The notes: generated from the letters alone by a model not told the origin. A stretch of DNA of 64,000 nt from Clostridium chauvoei (GCF_002327185.1 NZ_CP018624.1:682001-746000), one strand, 5' to 3'; numbered from the stretch's first letter, positions 26,538 to 36,353 are shown. Numbers and translations are program-made.

Positions 26538-27977
26538 TCAAGAAGTTTGTGATTCTTGCATATGTAATATGGTTTGTTGACCGAGACTGATAAGAATTTG
26601 CCACTTTGCAGACATATTGTCAATACCATCTAGTTGCTTTAATTCGTTTAAAGGACGCCAGTAATTGTAAGGATGCGGGCGTAAGAAGTTGTAATAAGCA
26701 ACCCAAAGGGAGAAGCCATAAAGAGCACCTTCATCACTTCCATAACCACAGGTACCCCTGTAGGAAGATTTAAAGGTACGGTTTAAACGCTCTACAACTT
26801 GCTTAACCCAACGAAATTCTTCAGATACTGGATCATCGTTAGTAAGTCCGATAACTTGAGTTAGATTAAATTCTTTATTTTTTTCTAATTCAAATTGTTG
26901 CTTCGCTAACGGATATGAACTGTAACCATCGGCAACGAAGTTTAAAGCTTTTCCAGGGAAGTCTTTAAACTTATCAAAAGCCATACGCATTGCTAGTATA
27001 CAAGGGCCAGTATCTCTTGTATCAGATACTTGATAACCTAGAATAGACCTTTTACAAGCATCCATTACAATCCAGACATAATGCTTAATGCCTTTTACTT
27101 TTATATAAGTTTCATCGGCAGAAAGTATTTTAGAGGGTTTGTAATCAAAGGTATCAACAAACGGCTTAATAACAGCAGCTGCTGTTAGAGCATAATTAGC
27201 AACAGTTCTATGTGAAATTTTTATTCCATGAACTTCTTTTAAAACATGAGCTGTTTGTCTTGTAGACATTTTACAATTAACGTGATAAGTCAAGCATAGT
27301 CCCATTATATGCGGGCTAAACTTCTTAAAACTAAATCCGGTAGCATGTTTTGATATTGGATATAGATCCATTTTAAAGAAGTTAATATTAAATTCACGAT
27401 ATATGTAATGAAGCTTATACTTGTATTTATCACAAGGATCAATATTCTTTGGAAGATTCTTAAGATTTCTTTGATAGTATAAGCATTTAGAATTATTGCA
27501 TTTATGTATTTTAAAGTGCTTGCGTTGCTTTTGTTCCGTAAGCGTAGCACCGCAATAAGGACATATAAATACTATTGGTTTAGTTGTGTGATTAGTTTCT
27601 TTAAATGTAAGACCACAAACTTTACATTGAAACTGTCCTTTACTGCCATTGTTATCGTATATATATTCATGTGGTGCACCACACTTAGGACATTTAGTTT
27701 TTTTAGGGATAGACTTCCCGTTCCGTCTTTGGACGGGTTTTACGGTCTTGTTATATTTATGTTTGTAATAAGCTAAAAGTAATATATAGTCTACCTTTTC
27801 AAATCTAATAATTGTGGGTAGCTTATCTACTTTGAATTTTTGGTATTCTGGACTATTAGAATCATCAAATATCATCTGGTTAAGTGGAATATGTTTTGAG
27901 ATGAATAAAAGTAATTGACCGATAATGGCAATTAAATATTGATTATAAGTAATTAAATAAGTTATAATTGAATCCAT
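26538..27977 (-). CDS. DDE transposase with zinc ribbons (IS6/IS240-like catalytic domain)
   Basis: Transposase of 479 residues. The N-terminus has a hydrophobic helix (about 1-30), then two zinc-ribbon-like pairs (CPKCG with CKVCG; CPYCG with CNNSKC), an HTH-like STRQTAHVLKEVHGIKISHRT, and a DDE core: Asp in ILSADETYIKVKG, Asp in FVADGYSSYP, Glu in VKQVVERLNRTFK. The core resembles IS240-type DDE domains, but the protein is about twice as long as classical IS6 transposases. AAAGGATG precedes the start. It is the only gene of the element at 26378-28132. Confidence 0.9.
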   Translation of the reverse strand: MDSIITYLITYNQYLIAIIGQLLLFISKHIPLNQMIFDDSNSPEYQKFKVDKLPTIIRFEKVDYILLLAYYKHKYNKTVKPVQRRNGKSIPKKTKCPKCGAPHEYIYDNNGSKGQFQCKVCGLTFKETNHTTKPIVFICPYCGATLTEQKQRKHFKIHKCNNSKCLYYQRNLKNLPKNIDPCDKYKYKLHYIYREFNINFFKMDLYPISKHATGFSFKKFSPHIMGLCLTYHVNCKMSTRQTAHVLKEVHGIKISHRTVANYALTAAAVIKPFVDTFDYKPSKILSADETYIKVKGIKHYVWIVMDACKRSILGYQVSDTRDTGPCILAMRMAFDKFKDFPGKALNFVADGYSSYPLAKQQFELEKNKEFNLTQVIGLTNDDPVSEEFRWVKQVVERLNRTFKSSYRGTCGYGSDEGALYGFSLWVAYYNFLRPHPYNYWRPLNELKQLDGIDNMSAKWQILISLGQQTILHMQESQTS

Positions 27978-28058
27978 AATAACGACATCCTTTCATGTGT
28001 GATTTTGTTTGGTTAGAGATTCAATTTTAACATGAAATTAGGGGGTCGTTATTTTTTT
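27978..28058 (+). terminator. Long-loop inverted repeat inside the IS with T run
   Basis: AATAACGAC (27978-27986) pairs with GTCGTTATT (28045-28053), with ATCC opposite GGGG just inside, and is followed by a run of seven T on the plus strand. On the plus strand it may end read-through towards the Dph6-like gene; on the minus strand the same repeat lies next to the transposase start and could shield its ribosome site. Confidence 0.45.
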
Positions 28059-28132
28059 ATACAAAAAAACTGGCGAAACCTTGATATATAAAGATTTAAA
28101 AAGAAAAGTAGTGTAAAAAACTTTACACTAAC

Positions 28133-28140
28133 AGATGGCA
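28133..28140. repeat. Target-site duplication, right copy
   Basis: AGATGGCA immediately after the right IS end, identical to 26370-26377. The bases that follow (ATAGGAGG) supply both the old btuD stop codon and the ribosome site of the next gene. Confidence 0.85.
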
Positions 28141-28155
28141 ATAGGAGGTTTTAAT

Positions 28156-28812
28156 ATGAAAAGAAAATTTATAATGTCTTATAGCTGTGGAAAAGATAGC
28201 ACTTTAGCTTTACATAGAATGATAAAAGATGGTCATACTCCAATAGCTTTATTAGTTACAGTAGATAAAAAAAATTCAAGATCATGGTTTCATGGAGTAC
28301 CTGAAAAGTTATTAAAAGAAGTATCCAAATCACTTAATATACCACTTTTACTAGTAGAATGTGAAGGGGTAGAATATGAAGATGCTTTTAGGACAGTATT
28401 AGAAGAAGCAAAAAATAATTTAGGGGTAGATTCTTGTGTATTTGGTGATATAGATTTAGAAGCACATAGATCTTGGTGTGAAGATAGATGCAAAGAATGT
28501 GAAGTAGATGCTATTTTCCCACTTTGGAATGAAGGAAGAGAAGCTTTAACCTATGAATTTATAGAATCTGGATATAAGGCTGTAATTAAAAATGTTAAAT
28601 TAGAATTTCTATCAACATATTTCCTAGGAAAAGTATTGAATAAAGAAATTGTAAGTAAAATCAAAGCTACTGGGGCTGATGTATGCGGAGAAAATGGAGA
28701 ATATCATACATTTGTATATGATGGACCCTTGTTTGATTATGACATTAAATTTGAAACTAAGGGTATTTTAACTAATAAAACTAATGGTTTTTTAGATATA
28801 GGAGAATATTAA
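28156..28812 (+). CDS. Dph6-like ATP pyrophosphatase (adenine nucleotide alpha hydrolase family)
   Basis: Protein of 218 residues of the N-type ATP-PPase group related to diphthine-ammonia ligase. The PP-loop is SYSCGKDS (8-15), and the C-terminal [10 protein letters not shown] motif matches Dph6/MJ0570-type proteins. Bacteria do not make diphthamide, so this is not its job. Position between btuFCD and cobQ under the B12 riboswitch suggests an ATP-dependent amidation or activation in corrinoid salvage; that is inference. The ATG at 28156 is chosen because AGGAGG lies 7-8 nt upstream; a longer frame from 28135 includes the target repeat. The stop is 1 bp before cobQ. Confidence 0.78.
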   Translation: MKRKFIMSYSCGKDSTLALHRMIKDGHTPIALLVTVDKKNSRSWFHGVPEKLLKEVSKSLNIPLLLVECEGVEYEDAFRTVLEEAKNNLGVDSCVFGDIDLEAHRSWCEDRCKECEVDAIFPLWNEGREALTYEFIESGYKAVIKNVKLEFLSTYFLGKVLNKEIVSKIKATGADVCGENGEYHTFVYDGPLFDYDIKFETKGILTNKTNGFLDIGEY

Positions 28813-28813
28813 A

Positions 28814-30298
28814 ATGAATAAAATAATGTTTCTTGGAACAGCATCCTCAGTAGGGAAAAGTACAGTGGCAACAGCTTTTTGTAGATATTTTAAAAATGAA
28901 GGATTAAAGGTAGCTCCATTTAAAGCTTTAAATATATCATTAAATTCTTATGTTACAAAGGATGGTTTAGAAATGGGAAGAGCACAAGTAGTTCAAGCTG
29001 AAGCTTGTGAATTAGAACCATCAGCTTTTATGAACCCAATACTTTTAAAACCAAGTGGAAATATGAAAACACAAGTTATAGTAAATGGTAAGGTTTATTG
29101 TAATATGGATTCATATAAATATAAAGAATTAAATAAAAAGTTAAAAGGATTTGTTAAGGAGACTTTTTATAATTTTTCTAAAGATTATGATTTGATGGTG
29201 TTAGAGGGGTCAGGAAGTTGTGCAGAGATTAATTTAAAAGAAAGTGATATAGCTAATATGACTATGGCTAAGGTAGCAGATTCAAATGTTATATTAGTAG
29301 CAGATATTGATAGAGGTGGTGTTTTTGCATCAGTAGTAGGAACAATAATGCTTTTAGATGAAGAAGACCGTAAAAGAATCAAAGGTATTATTATAAACAA
29401 ATTTAGAGGTAAGGTAGAATATTTTAAGCCTGCTATGAAACAATTAGAAGATATAATAAAAATACCTGTACTAGGAACACTACCTTATTTTGAATTGGAT
29501 ATAGAAGATGAAGATAGTGTAACGGAGAGAATAAAAAATAAAGATTCTATGGATGTAGATATAGCAGTTATAAGATTACCTTATATGTCTAACTTTACTG
29601 ATTTTAATTCTTTAGAAAGATTAGAAGGGGTTTCAGTAAGGTATGTTAAAGAAGTAAGGGATGTTAAAACACCAGATATTTTAATCATTCCAGGAAGTAA
29701 AAATACTATATCAGACTTAAGATTTATAAAAGAAATGGGTTTTTTTGATAAAATTAATGATTTAAAAGAAAATGGTATAATTATTTTAGGTATATGTGGA
29801 GGATATCAGATGTTAGGAAATAGTATAAATGATATCTATGGAGTAGAAGGAGAGGTTACTTTAGAAAAGGGTTTTGGTTATTTAGATATAGACACTATCT
29901 TTAATAAAGATAAGATAACAAGACGAGTTAATGGAAAGGTCTGTTTAGATTTTATAGAAGATTCTAAAGAAAACTTTGTTTCAGGATATGAAATACATAA
30001 TGGTGTAAGTATTATAAATAATAATGCAATTCCTTTTATAAAGGATGAGAAGGAATGTATACTAGGTGTATGTAATAAAGAAAGAAATGTATTTGGAACT
30101 TATCTGCATGGAGTTTTTGATGAAGGGAAACTTGCTGAGAATTTAATCAATAAGATAAGAAAAGAAAAGGGTATTAGTTATTTAACTAATGATATGGAGT
30201 ACAGTAAATATAAACTAAATGAGTATGATAAATTAGCAGCGCTTTTGGAAGAAAACATAGATATGGAACTAGCCAAAGAAATTATTTTTAGAAGTTAA
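28814..30298 (+). CDS. cobQ: Cobyric acid synthase
   Basis: Amidates side chains b, d, e and g of adenosylcobyrinate a,c-diamide using glutamine. The 494-residue length is typical. The N-terminal dethiobiotin-synthetase-like ATP domain has the P-loop [10 protein letters not shown] (8-17) and [13 protein letters not shown]; the C-terminal type 1 amidotransferase domain has the nucleophile Cys in [10 protein letters not shown], and the His of the triad in [10 protein letters not shown]. It is co-transcribed with the Dph6-like gene and originally with the importer upstream of the IS. Confidence 0.95.
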   Translation: MNKIMFLGTASSVGKSTVATAFCRYFKNEGLKVAPFKALNISLNSYVTKDGLEMGRAQVVQAEACELEPSAFMNPILLKPSGNMKTQVIVNGKVYCNMDSYKYKELNKKLKGFVKETFYNFSKDYDLMVLEGSGSCAEINLKESDIANMTMAKVADSNVILVADIDRGGVFASVVGTIMLLDEEDRKRIKGIIINKFRGKVEYFKPAMKQLEDIIKIPVLGTLPYFELDIEDEDSVTERIKNKDSMDVDIAVIRLPYMSNFTDFNSLERLEGVSVRYVKEVRDVKTPDILIIPGSKNTISDLRFIKEMGFFDKINDLKENGIIILGICGGYQMLGNSINDIYGVEGEVTLEKGFGYLDIDTIFNKDKITRRVNGKVCLDFIEDSKENFVSGYEIHNGVSIINNNAIPFIKDEKECILGVCNKERNVFGTYLHGVFDEGKLAENLINKIRKEKGISYLTNDMEYSKYKLNEYDKLAALLEENIDMELAKEIIFRS

Positions 30299-30327
30299 AG
30301 GAGTGATGATAGATGTCACTCTTTTTT
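30297..30327 (+). terminator. Terminator after cobQ
   Basis: GGAGTGA/TCACTCTT hairpin with a 9-nt loop followed by six T, overlapping the cobQ stop codon. Confidence 0.75.
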
Positions 30328-30505
30328 GACGTAATTTATAAAAAATAAGGTTAATATTCCTTAAAATATTGAACGAATTTATGAAAAGTAAAATATCATA
30401 ATAGTAGGAAAATAATAAAAAATAATATATATTTACTGAAAGATAAGTCTAAAAGTAAAAAGACAATTATATAATTAAGTGAATATATATTTAAGAGGTG
30501 TTTAT

Positions 30506-30880
30506 ATGGATAAGGACCAAATTAAGACTCTATTAAAATGCGCAATGTTTGGAATTATATGGATTGCAATTACAGCTACAATAGCAATACTAATGATGAA
30601 CTTAACTAGGTATAATTTCAAAGACGTAATGTTTATTGAAGGTATAGTTTTAGTTATATTAGGTTTATTTGCTTCAGTTAGCGGAAATCCTATGGGACTT
30701 TGTATTCAAGCACTTGGTAATTCAAATTCACAGTATGTAGCTAATGCAAATATGCAAATTACTAAATTAGACACAGAAAAAGCTCACAGAAATGCTAAAA
30801 CCACAATTCGTATGGGAATAAGTACAGTAGCTTTAATTATAGGCGGAATACTTTCTATGGTAATAAGTTTTATAATTTAA
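30506..30880 (+). CDS. Small membrane protein of unknown function
   Basis: Protein of 124 residues with three hydrophobic helices: about 9-31, 41-60 and 101-124. Between helices 2 and 3 is a polar segment with GNSNSQYVANANMQITKLD. I do not recognise the family. The ATG at 30506 is preferred to an upstream GTG at 30479 because AGAGGTG lies 5-6 nt before it. It is monocistronic with its own terminator and sits between the cobalamin operon and a chemoreceptor gene. Confidence 0.6.
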   Translation: MDKDQIKTLLKCAMFGIIWIAITATIAILMMNLTRYNFKDVMFIEGIVLVILGLFASVSGNPMGLCIQALGNSNSQYVANANMQITKLDTEKAHRNAKTTIRMGISTVALIIGGILSMVISFII

Positions 30881-30892
30881 TTATGAGTTTTC

Positions 30893-30940
30893 AATACCAA
30901 TATCTTAATTAATTTAAGGTATTGGTATTAATTATTTTAT
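30893..30940 (+). terminator. Terminator
   Basis: AATACCAATATCTTAA (30893-30908) pairs with TTAAGGTATTGGTATT (30914-30929), with a 5-nt loop, then an A/T tail. Confidence 0.75.
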
Positions 30941-31027
30941 TCACGAAAAATAAGCTTAAAAATTAAAGAAATATTAGTATAGTACGATAATTCATAAATG
31001 GGGGAATAAATTATTAGGAGGAATTGT

Positions 31028-33088
31028 ATGAAAAAACATTCGCAGCAAAAAAATACAGAAAGCATAAAGTTTAAGTTAATATCTTCATTATTAGCTTTTA
31101 TAGTACCAATATTTATAATATTGATTGTAACTATAGCTTGGAACAGTAGCAAGATACTATTAAATGTTCAAAGTGAAAATTTAAAGGAAATAGCAAGACA
31201 AGCCACTATAGCCTTTGATAATAATATGCATGGGCAAATAGATATAGCTAAATCAATTGCAGCTGGAGAAGAATTAACTAATACAAAAATAGATGCTGAT
31301 AAGAAACTTAAATATATGAAGAGTTATTTAGGGGTTAGAGATAGTATTACTAGTTTTGGGTTCGCAGATGCAAACGGTAACCTTATAACTACAGATGGAG
31401 GTAAGGCTAATATTGGAAATAGACCATATTTCCAAAGAGCAAAAGAAGGAAAAAATACAGTAAGTTCACCATTTGTTCCAAATACAAAGGTTAATATACC
31501 TTCAGGAATAGGAATGATAGTAACTACGTCAGTTCCAGTTAATGATAGTAATAATAATTTTGTAGGTTGTTTTATAATGACAGAGGATGCTGATAATTTA
31601 TCAAAATCAATAGAAGCAATTAAAGTAGGACAATCAGGAATTGCATACATAATAGATAAAGATGGAACTGTAATTGCAGATAGAGATAGAGAAGTTGTTA
31701 AAAATAAGTTCAATACAATAAAAGAATCAGAGGTAAATTCTTCATTAAAGGATATTGCAGGTATTCATAAAGAAATGACTTCAGGAAATGAAGGTGTAAA
31801 TAGCTATAAGGCTAAAGATGGAGAAAATAAAATGATAGCATACTCTCCTATAGATATTGAAGGATGGTCATTAGCTATCGATATAGATAAAAGTGAAGTG
31901 TTAGCACAAAAAAATGGATTAATTATTACAGCAGCAATATTAATAATAATTTCATTATTAATAATTTGTGCAGTATTGTACTTTATAATTACAAAAGTTA
32001 TAGATAGACTTATGAAACTTAAAAATGTTATGGAAACTTTAGCAGAAGGTGACTTTACAGAAGATTTAGACAAAGAAGAACTTAAATCTAATGATGAAAT
32101 AGGTATAATATATAATGCCTTAGATATTACTAAAGAATCAATAAAGAAAATAATAGAATCAGTAAAAGATAGTTCAAAGATAATTAATGAAAATACAGAG
32201 TTATTACAAGAACAATCTAATACAATGTATTTAAATTCTAATAATATTTCTATAGCTATTACAGAATCAGCTAATGGTAACTCAGATCAAACAGCAAAAT
32301 TAAGTGCTATAAATATATTTATAGATACATTAGGTGAAAGCATCAATTACATGACTACTGAAATTCAACATATAAATGAATCTGCAAATGAAATAGGTGT
32401 TAATGCTAATGATAGCAATAAAGAAATGGAAGTTTTAGCAGTTTCAATTAATGAATTAAATAATAGCTTTAAAATATTTGTAAATGTTATTGGTGATATG
32501 AATAATAAATTAAGCTCAATAAAAGGATTTACAAATATTATAAATTCAATATCAGAACAAACTAATTTACTTGCATTAAATGCTGCAATAGAGGCTGCAA
32601 GAGCTGGAGAAGCTGGAAGAGGTTTTACGGTAGTTGCTGAAGAAATTAGAAAACTTGCAGAAGAAAGTAAAAAATCTTCAACAGAAATTACTAACGTAAT
32701 AGAAGTTATATTAAATCAAAGTGAAGATTTAACAAATCAAACTAATATAATGGATGATAAGTTAAAGAAACAATATGAAGTAGTTTTAAATACATTAGAT
32801 ACTTTTACAGAGATATCAAAATCAATAGTAGAAATGACCCCAAAAATAAATAATGTATATGAAGTTTCTGATAAAGTAAATAATGAGAAAAATGTTGTAA
32901 TAGGTGATATAGAAAATGTATTAGCAATTGCAGAAGAAATATCAGCTACAACAGAAGAAATAGCTTCATCAACAGAAGAGTTTAATAGCGGAGTTAAGAT
33001 GATATCAGAGTCTTCTATAGAACTTGCAGATTTAACTAAGAATTTAAATGAAGAACTTTCAGTATTTAAGATAGAAGAAAATAATTAA
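31028..33088 (+). CDS. Methyl-accepting chemotaxis protein
   Basis: Transmembrane chemoreceptor of 686 residues: membrane helix 1 at about 20-42, an extracellular double-Cache sensor (about 43-295; ligand unknown, often amino acids or organic acids), helix 2 at about 298-320, a HAMP linker (about 320-375), then the cytoplasmic signalling coiled coil with the highly conserved hairpin tip [19 protein letters not shown] and the RKLAEES stretch. It should control the CheA-driven flagellar or other output. It is monocistronic, with AGGAGG before the ATG. Confidence 0.93.
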   Translation: MKKHSQQKNTESIKFKLISSLLAFIVPIFIILIVTIAWNSSKILLNVQSENLKEIARQATIAFDNNMHGQIDIAKSIAAGEELTNTKIDADKKLKYMKSYLGVRDSITSFGFADANGNLITTDGGKANIGNRPYFQRAKEGKNTVSSPFVPNTKVNIPSGIGMIVTTSVPVNDSNNNFVGCFIMTEDADNLSKSIEAIKVGQSGIAYIIDKDGTVIADRDREVVKNKFNTIKESEVNSSLKDIAGIHKEMTSGNEGVNSYKAKDGENKMIAYSPIDIEGWSLAIDIDKSEVLAQKNGLIITAAILIIISLLIICAVLYFIITKVIDRLMKLKNVMETLAEGDFTEDLDKEELKSNDEIGIIYNALDITKESIKKIIESVKDSSKIINENTELLQEQSNTMYLNSNNISIAITESANGNSDQTAKLSAINIFIDTLGESINYMTTEIQHINESANEIGVNANDSNKEMEVLAVSINELNNSFKIFVNVIGDMNNKLSSIKGFTNIINSISEQTNLLALNAAIEAARAGEAGRGFTVVAEEIRKLAEESKKSSTEITNVIEVILNQSEDLTNQTNIMDDKLKKQYEVVLNTLDTFTEISKSIVEMTPKINNVYEVSDKVNNEKNVVIGDIENVLAIAEEISATTEEIASSTEEFNSGVKMISESSIELADLTKNLNEELSVFKIEENN

Positions 33089-33105
33089 ATTATATGGTAT
33101 AGAGC

Positions 33106-33143
33106 ATAAAGCACTAAGTACAAAATTATTTAGTGCTTTAGTT
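33106..33143 (+). terminator. Terminator after the chemoreceptor gene
   Basis: AAAGCACTAA (33108-33117) pairs with TTAGTGCTTT (33130-33139), followed by a short T-rich tail. Confidence 0.65.
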
Positions 33144-33186
33144 TGTTTCTGATTTTAAAGATTATTAGAAGAGTAGGAGTGAATAA

Positions 33187-34242
33187 ATGGAAGGTACGAA
33201 AGTCAAAGCTAAGGAGTTTTTAAATAGAATTCTTAATGGATTAAGTATAGGTATAGTTATAGCTTTAATACCTAATGCTTTATTAGGAGAATTATTAAAA
33301 TTAATAATACCGTATATACCACAGGCTAAATTAATACTTAATATTACTATTTTCATAATGAGAATGATGCCACTTATTATAGGAGTTTGTATTGCTATGC
33401 AATTTAAATGCAATGTAGTTCAAATAGTATCTATTGGAATTTCAACATTAATTTCAAGTGGAGTAGTAAGTATAAGTGAAACTGGAGTTTTTAGTTTAAT
33501 TGGAACAGGTGATGTTATAAATGTAGCTTTAACAGCTTCTATAGCAATTTTTCTAGTATTATTGATAGGAGAAAAGTTAAAAGCATATACAGTTTTATTA
33601 GTTCCTTCTATTGTAACGATAATAGCTGGTGGAATAGGAATTATTGCATTGCCTTATGTTAAAGAAGTTACTTTATTAGTAGGAAGTGTAATAAACGAAT
33701 TTTCTAATTTACAACCAATTTTAATGGGAATATTAATTTCAGCTTGTTTTGCAGTATTAGTAGTATCACCATTATCAACAGTAGCAGTTGCAACAGCTAT
33801 AGGATTATCAGGAGTAGGATCTGGAGCAGCTAATTTAGGTGTTGTTTCAGCAGCCTTTGGATTAGCTATATGTGGTTGGAAAGTAAATTCTTTTGGTACT
33901 TCAATAGCACATATCCTTGGATCTCCTAAAATGCAAATGGCCAACTTTGTAAATAAACCTAAAATAATGTTACCGGTATTATGTACAGCTATAATACAAG
34001 GAGCTTTAGCTGGAATATTAGGTATTCAAGGAACTGCTATGAGTGCAGGATTTGGTATTTCAGGATTAATAGGACCTATAAATGCAATAAATTTAATGCC
34101 TGGAGGTTGTACAATTAAAAACTTATTATTAATAGCCTTTATTTTTATAGTATTACCTATAATTTTAGGTATAACTTTTAATTATATATTTACAAGTAGT
34201 ATTAAATTAAATCACAAAGATGACTACAAACTAGAATTTTAA
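33187..34242 (+). CDS. PTS EIIC-like permease (PTS_EIIC_2 type)
   Basis: Polytopic protein of 351 residues with about 8-10 hydrophobic helices, with GVGSGAANLGVVSAAFGLAI and GPINAINLMPGG stretches like the PTS_EIIC_2 family of stand-alone EIIC-like proteins. No EIIA or EIIB gene is nearby and there is no phospho-Cys domain, so phosphotransfer is unproven; these proteins may be simple transporters. Ligand unknown. It leads a three-gene unit with a D-lactate-dehydrogenase-type enzyme (26 bp on) and a HisC-like aminotransferase, so a 2-oxo acid, 2-hydroxy acid or amino acid related substrate is possible. Confidence 0.75.
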   Translation: MEGTKVKAKEFLNRILNGLSIGIVIALIPNALLGELLKLIIPYIPQAKLILNITIFIMRMMPLIIGVCIAMQFKCNVVQIVSIGISTLISSGVVSISETGVFSLIGTGDVINVALTASIAIFLVLLIGEKLKAYTVLLVPSIVTIIAGGIGIIALPYVKEVTLLVGSVINEFSNLQPILMGILISACFAVLVVSPLSTVAVATAIGLSGVGSGAANLGVVSAAFGLAICGWKVNSFGTSIAHILGSPKMQMANFVNKPKIMLPVLCTAIIQGALAGILGIQGTAMSAGFGISGLIGPINAINLMPGGCTIKNLLLIAFIFIVLPIILGITFNYIFTSSIKLNHKDDYKLEF

Positions 34243-34268
34243 TAACTTAAGAAAAGAGGGAAGAGAAA

Positions 34269-35258
34269 ATGAAAATACTTGCATACTGTGTTAGACCTGA
34301 TGAAATGAGTAGTTTTGAAAAATTCTCAAAAGAATTTAATCATGAGGTAAAGGTTTTAAAAGAATCTTTTTCAAAGGAAACAGCAGATTTAGCAAAAGGA
34401 TATGATGCTGTTTCAATATTAGGAAATGATGATGCAAATAAAGAAGCTATAGAAAAAATAGCAAGTTTAGGAGTTAAATACTTAGCAACTCGTTCAGCGG
34501 GAGTAAATAATATAGATTTAGAGGCAGCAAAGGAGAATAATATTAGAGTATCTAATGTACCAGCATACTCTCCTAATTCAGTTGCTGAATTTACTGTAGG
34601 GGTTACTCTTTGTTTAGCAAGAAATCTTAATAAAGCTTTTAAAAGAGTAGAAGCTCAAAACTTTTCATTAAATGGGTTAATAGGTTTTGAGTTAAGAAAT
34701 AAAACTATTGGTATTATTGGAACAGGAAGAATAGGCCAAACTGTTATAAAAGCATTTTCAGGTTTTGGAGCTAAGCTTATAGGATATGATTTATATGAAA
34801 ATGAAAATGCTGCTAAGTATATAGAGTATAAATCTTTAGATGAAGTTTTTAAAGAAGCAGATATAATAACTTTACATTGTCCATTAACTGAAGATAATTA
34901 TCATCTAATTAATAAAGAAAATATAAATAAGATGAAGGATGGAGTTGTATTAATAAATACTTCTCGTGGACAATTAATGAATACAGAAGATATTATTGAT
35001 GCAATAAAAAGTGGAAAGATAGCAGGTCTTGCTACAGATGTTTATGAAAATGAATATGGAATTTTCCATAATGATCATCAAAATAATATTATAAAAGATG
35101 AAACTCTATTAACATTAAAATCCTTTCCAAATGTAATAGTAACACCACATTATGGCTTCTATACAGATGAAGCAGTATCTAATATGGTGGAATATTCATT
35201 AGAAAATTTATATGATTTTGAAACAAAGAACCAATGTAAAAATGAAATAGGGGTGTAG
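34269..35258 (+). CDS. D-2-hydroxyacid dehydrogenase (D-lactate dehydrogenase type)
   Basis: NAD-dependent reductase of 2-oxo acids, 329 residues. The Rossmann motif is GIIGTGRIGQ (about 148-157) followed by the Asp in IGYDLY, the NAD selector. Catalytic residues are Arg in NTSRGQL, Glu in DVYENE, and His in TPHYGFYTDEA. It belongs to the D-LDH/HicDH/VanH branch. It could be fermentative D-LDH, but the neighbour is a HisC-like aminotransferase, so it may reduce a branched-chain or aromatic 2-oxo acid made by that enzyme. An AAGAGGGAAGAG ribosome site precedes it. Confidence 0.85.
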   Translation: MKILAYCVRPDEMSSFEKFSKEFNHEVKVLKESFSKETADLAKGYDAVSILGNDDANKEAIEKIASLGVKYLATRSAGVNNIDLEAAKENNIRVSNVPAYSPNSVAEFTVGVTLCLARNLNKAFKRVEAQNFSLNGLIGFELRNKTIGIIGTGRIGQTVIKAFSGFGAKLIGYDLYENENAAKYIEYKSLDEVFKEADIITLHCPLTEDNYHLINKENINKMKDGVVLINTSRGQLMNTEDIIDAIKSGKIAGLATDVYENEYGIFHNDHQNNIIKDETLLTLKSFPNVIVTPHYGFYTDEAVSNMVEYSLENLYDFETKNQCKNEIGV

Positions 35259-35264
35259 AGAAAA

Positions 35265-36260
35265 ATGGAATTAACAAAAATAAAACTAGATTCTAATGAA
35301 AATCAATTAGAACATTACTTAGATGTTTTAAACTGTATTAAGGAAATAGATCCCAAAAAGTATCCAGATGTTACTATAAGTGAACTTAGAAGAAAGATAG
35401 CAATTCATTATAGAGTAAATCAAAATGAAATATTTTGTTCTAATGGATCAGATATATTAATAAAGGTTCTTACATTAGGATTGCTTAAAACAAGTGATGA
35501 AGTTATTATGCCAGAAATTGCTTTTCCAACTTATGAAATTGCAGCAAAAATAAAGGAATGTAAATATAAAAAAATTCCACTTAAAGAGCATGGTATAGAT
35601 TTAGAAAAAACTTTTGAAGCAATAACAGAAGACACTAAGCTTATATGGATTTCTAATCCTCATAATCCTACAGGAACAATATTAAACCCAGAAGAAATTG
35701 AAGCATTTTTAAATAAAGTTCCTGAAAATATATATGTTGTTTTAGATGAAGCATATATAGAATTTTTAACAGAAAGAATTCCAGATACAATAAGAATATA
35801 TAATGAGCATAAAAATGTTATAGTTCTTAGAACTTTTTCAAAAGCGTATGGTCTAGCTGGTGCAAGAGTTGGATATGGATTTGCAAGACAAGAAATTATA
35901 AATAAGTTTAAACATGTCATAGGACCTTTTGATTTAAATTCTTATGCACAAGCTTTAGCTATTAAAGTAATAGATGAAGAAGAATATGTTAAAAAGGTTA
36001 GAGAAGAAAATAGAAAAGCTATGGATTTTTATGAAAATTTATTTGAAGAGTTAAATTTAAAATACATAAAATCTTATGCTTCTTTTGTTATGGTATATAC
36101 AGGAGATAAAACAGATTTTATTTGTGAAAAATTACTTGAAGAAAACATAGTAATAAAAAATGGAAATCACATAGAAATGGAAAATTGGATAAGAATATCC
36201 ATGGGAAATGAAGAACAAAATTTAAAAGTTGCTAAAATATTAAAAAGTATTTTAGGATAA
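35265..36260 (+). CDS. HisC-like aminotransferase (PLP, fold type I)
   Basis: Aminotransferase of 331 residues related to histidinol-phosphate aminotransferases: IKLDSNENQLEH at the start, CSNGSDILI, the SNPHNPTG motif with the PLP-contact Asn, DEAYIEF, and the Schiff-base Lys in RTFSKAYGLAGARVGYG. It is somewhat short (usual about 350), and no other his gene is near. HisC paralogues often act on aromatic amino acids. The gene starts 6 bp after the D-hydroxyacid dehydrogenase, so transamination followed by reduction to a 2-hydroxy acid is a reasonable guess. Confidence 0.82.
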   Translation: MELTKIKLDSNENQLEHYLDVLNCIKEIDPKKYPDVTISELRRKIAIHYRVNQNEIFCSNGSDILIKVLTLGLLKTSDEVIMPEIAFPTYEIAAKIKECKYKKIPLKEHGIDLEKTFEAITEDTKLIWISNPHNPTGTILNPEEIEAFLNKVPENIYVVLDEAYIEFLTERIPDTIRIYNEHKNVIVLRTFSKAYGLAGARVGYGFARQEIINKFKHVIGPFDLNSYAQALAIKVIDEEEYVKKVREENRKAMDFYENLFEELNLKYIKSYASFVMVYTGDKTDFICEKLLEENIVIKNGNHIEMENWIRISMGNEEQNLKVAKILKSILG

Positions 36261-36264
36261 TTAT

Positions 36265-36307
36265 AAATCTAGGTAGTATTTAATTAATATTACCTAGATT
36301 TTTTTAT
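36265..36307 (+). terminator. Terminator
   Basis: Near-perfect 15-bp stem AATCTAGGTAGTATT (36266-36280) with AATATTACCTAGATT (36286-36300), then a T run. Confidence 0.88.
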
Positions 36308-36353
36308 AAGTATTGAAAATAAGCATATAATAAATAAAGATAGGAGGTGTAAT

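Larger units (their letters stand above)
26378..28132 (-). mobile_element. Complete insertion sequence, 1755 bp, DDE transposase
   Basis: Ends are 15-bp inverted repeats with one mismatch: left GATAGTGTAAAGTTT (26378-26392); the right end read inward is GTTAGTGTAAAGTTT (28132-28118). Both are flanked by the 8-bp direct repeat AGATGGCA. One transposase gene (minus strand) fills it. The right end also carries a second inverted copy of the repeat core (GTAGTGTAAA at 28108-28117). All parts look intact, so the element may be recent and still active. Exact family name would need a comparison with an IS collection. Confidence 0.92.

Noticed and set aside
27504..27776. Plus-strand open frame opposite the transposase
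   Set aside because: Lies entirely inside the IS transposase gene on the other strand and has no ribosome site.
28135..28155. Longer start for the Dph6-like protein (adding MAIGGFN)
   Set aside because: The extension is just the target repeat and ribosome-binding sequence; the AGGAGG site points to ATG 28156.
31324..31713. Minus-strand 129-codon open frame inside the chemoreceptor
   Set aside because: It is the antisense shadow of a well-supported Cache domain and lacks a ribosome site.
33654..33944. Minus-strand open frame inside the EIIC-like gene
   Set aside because: Composition is typical of the antisense of membrane-protein codons; no start signal.
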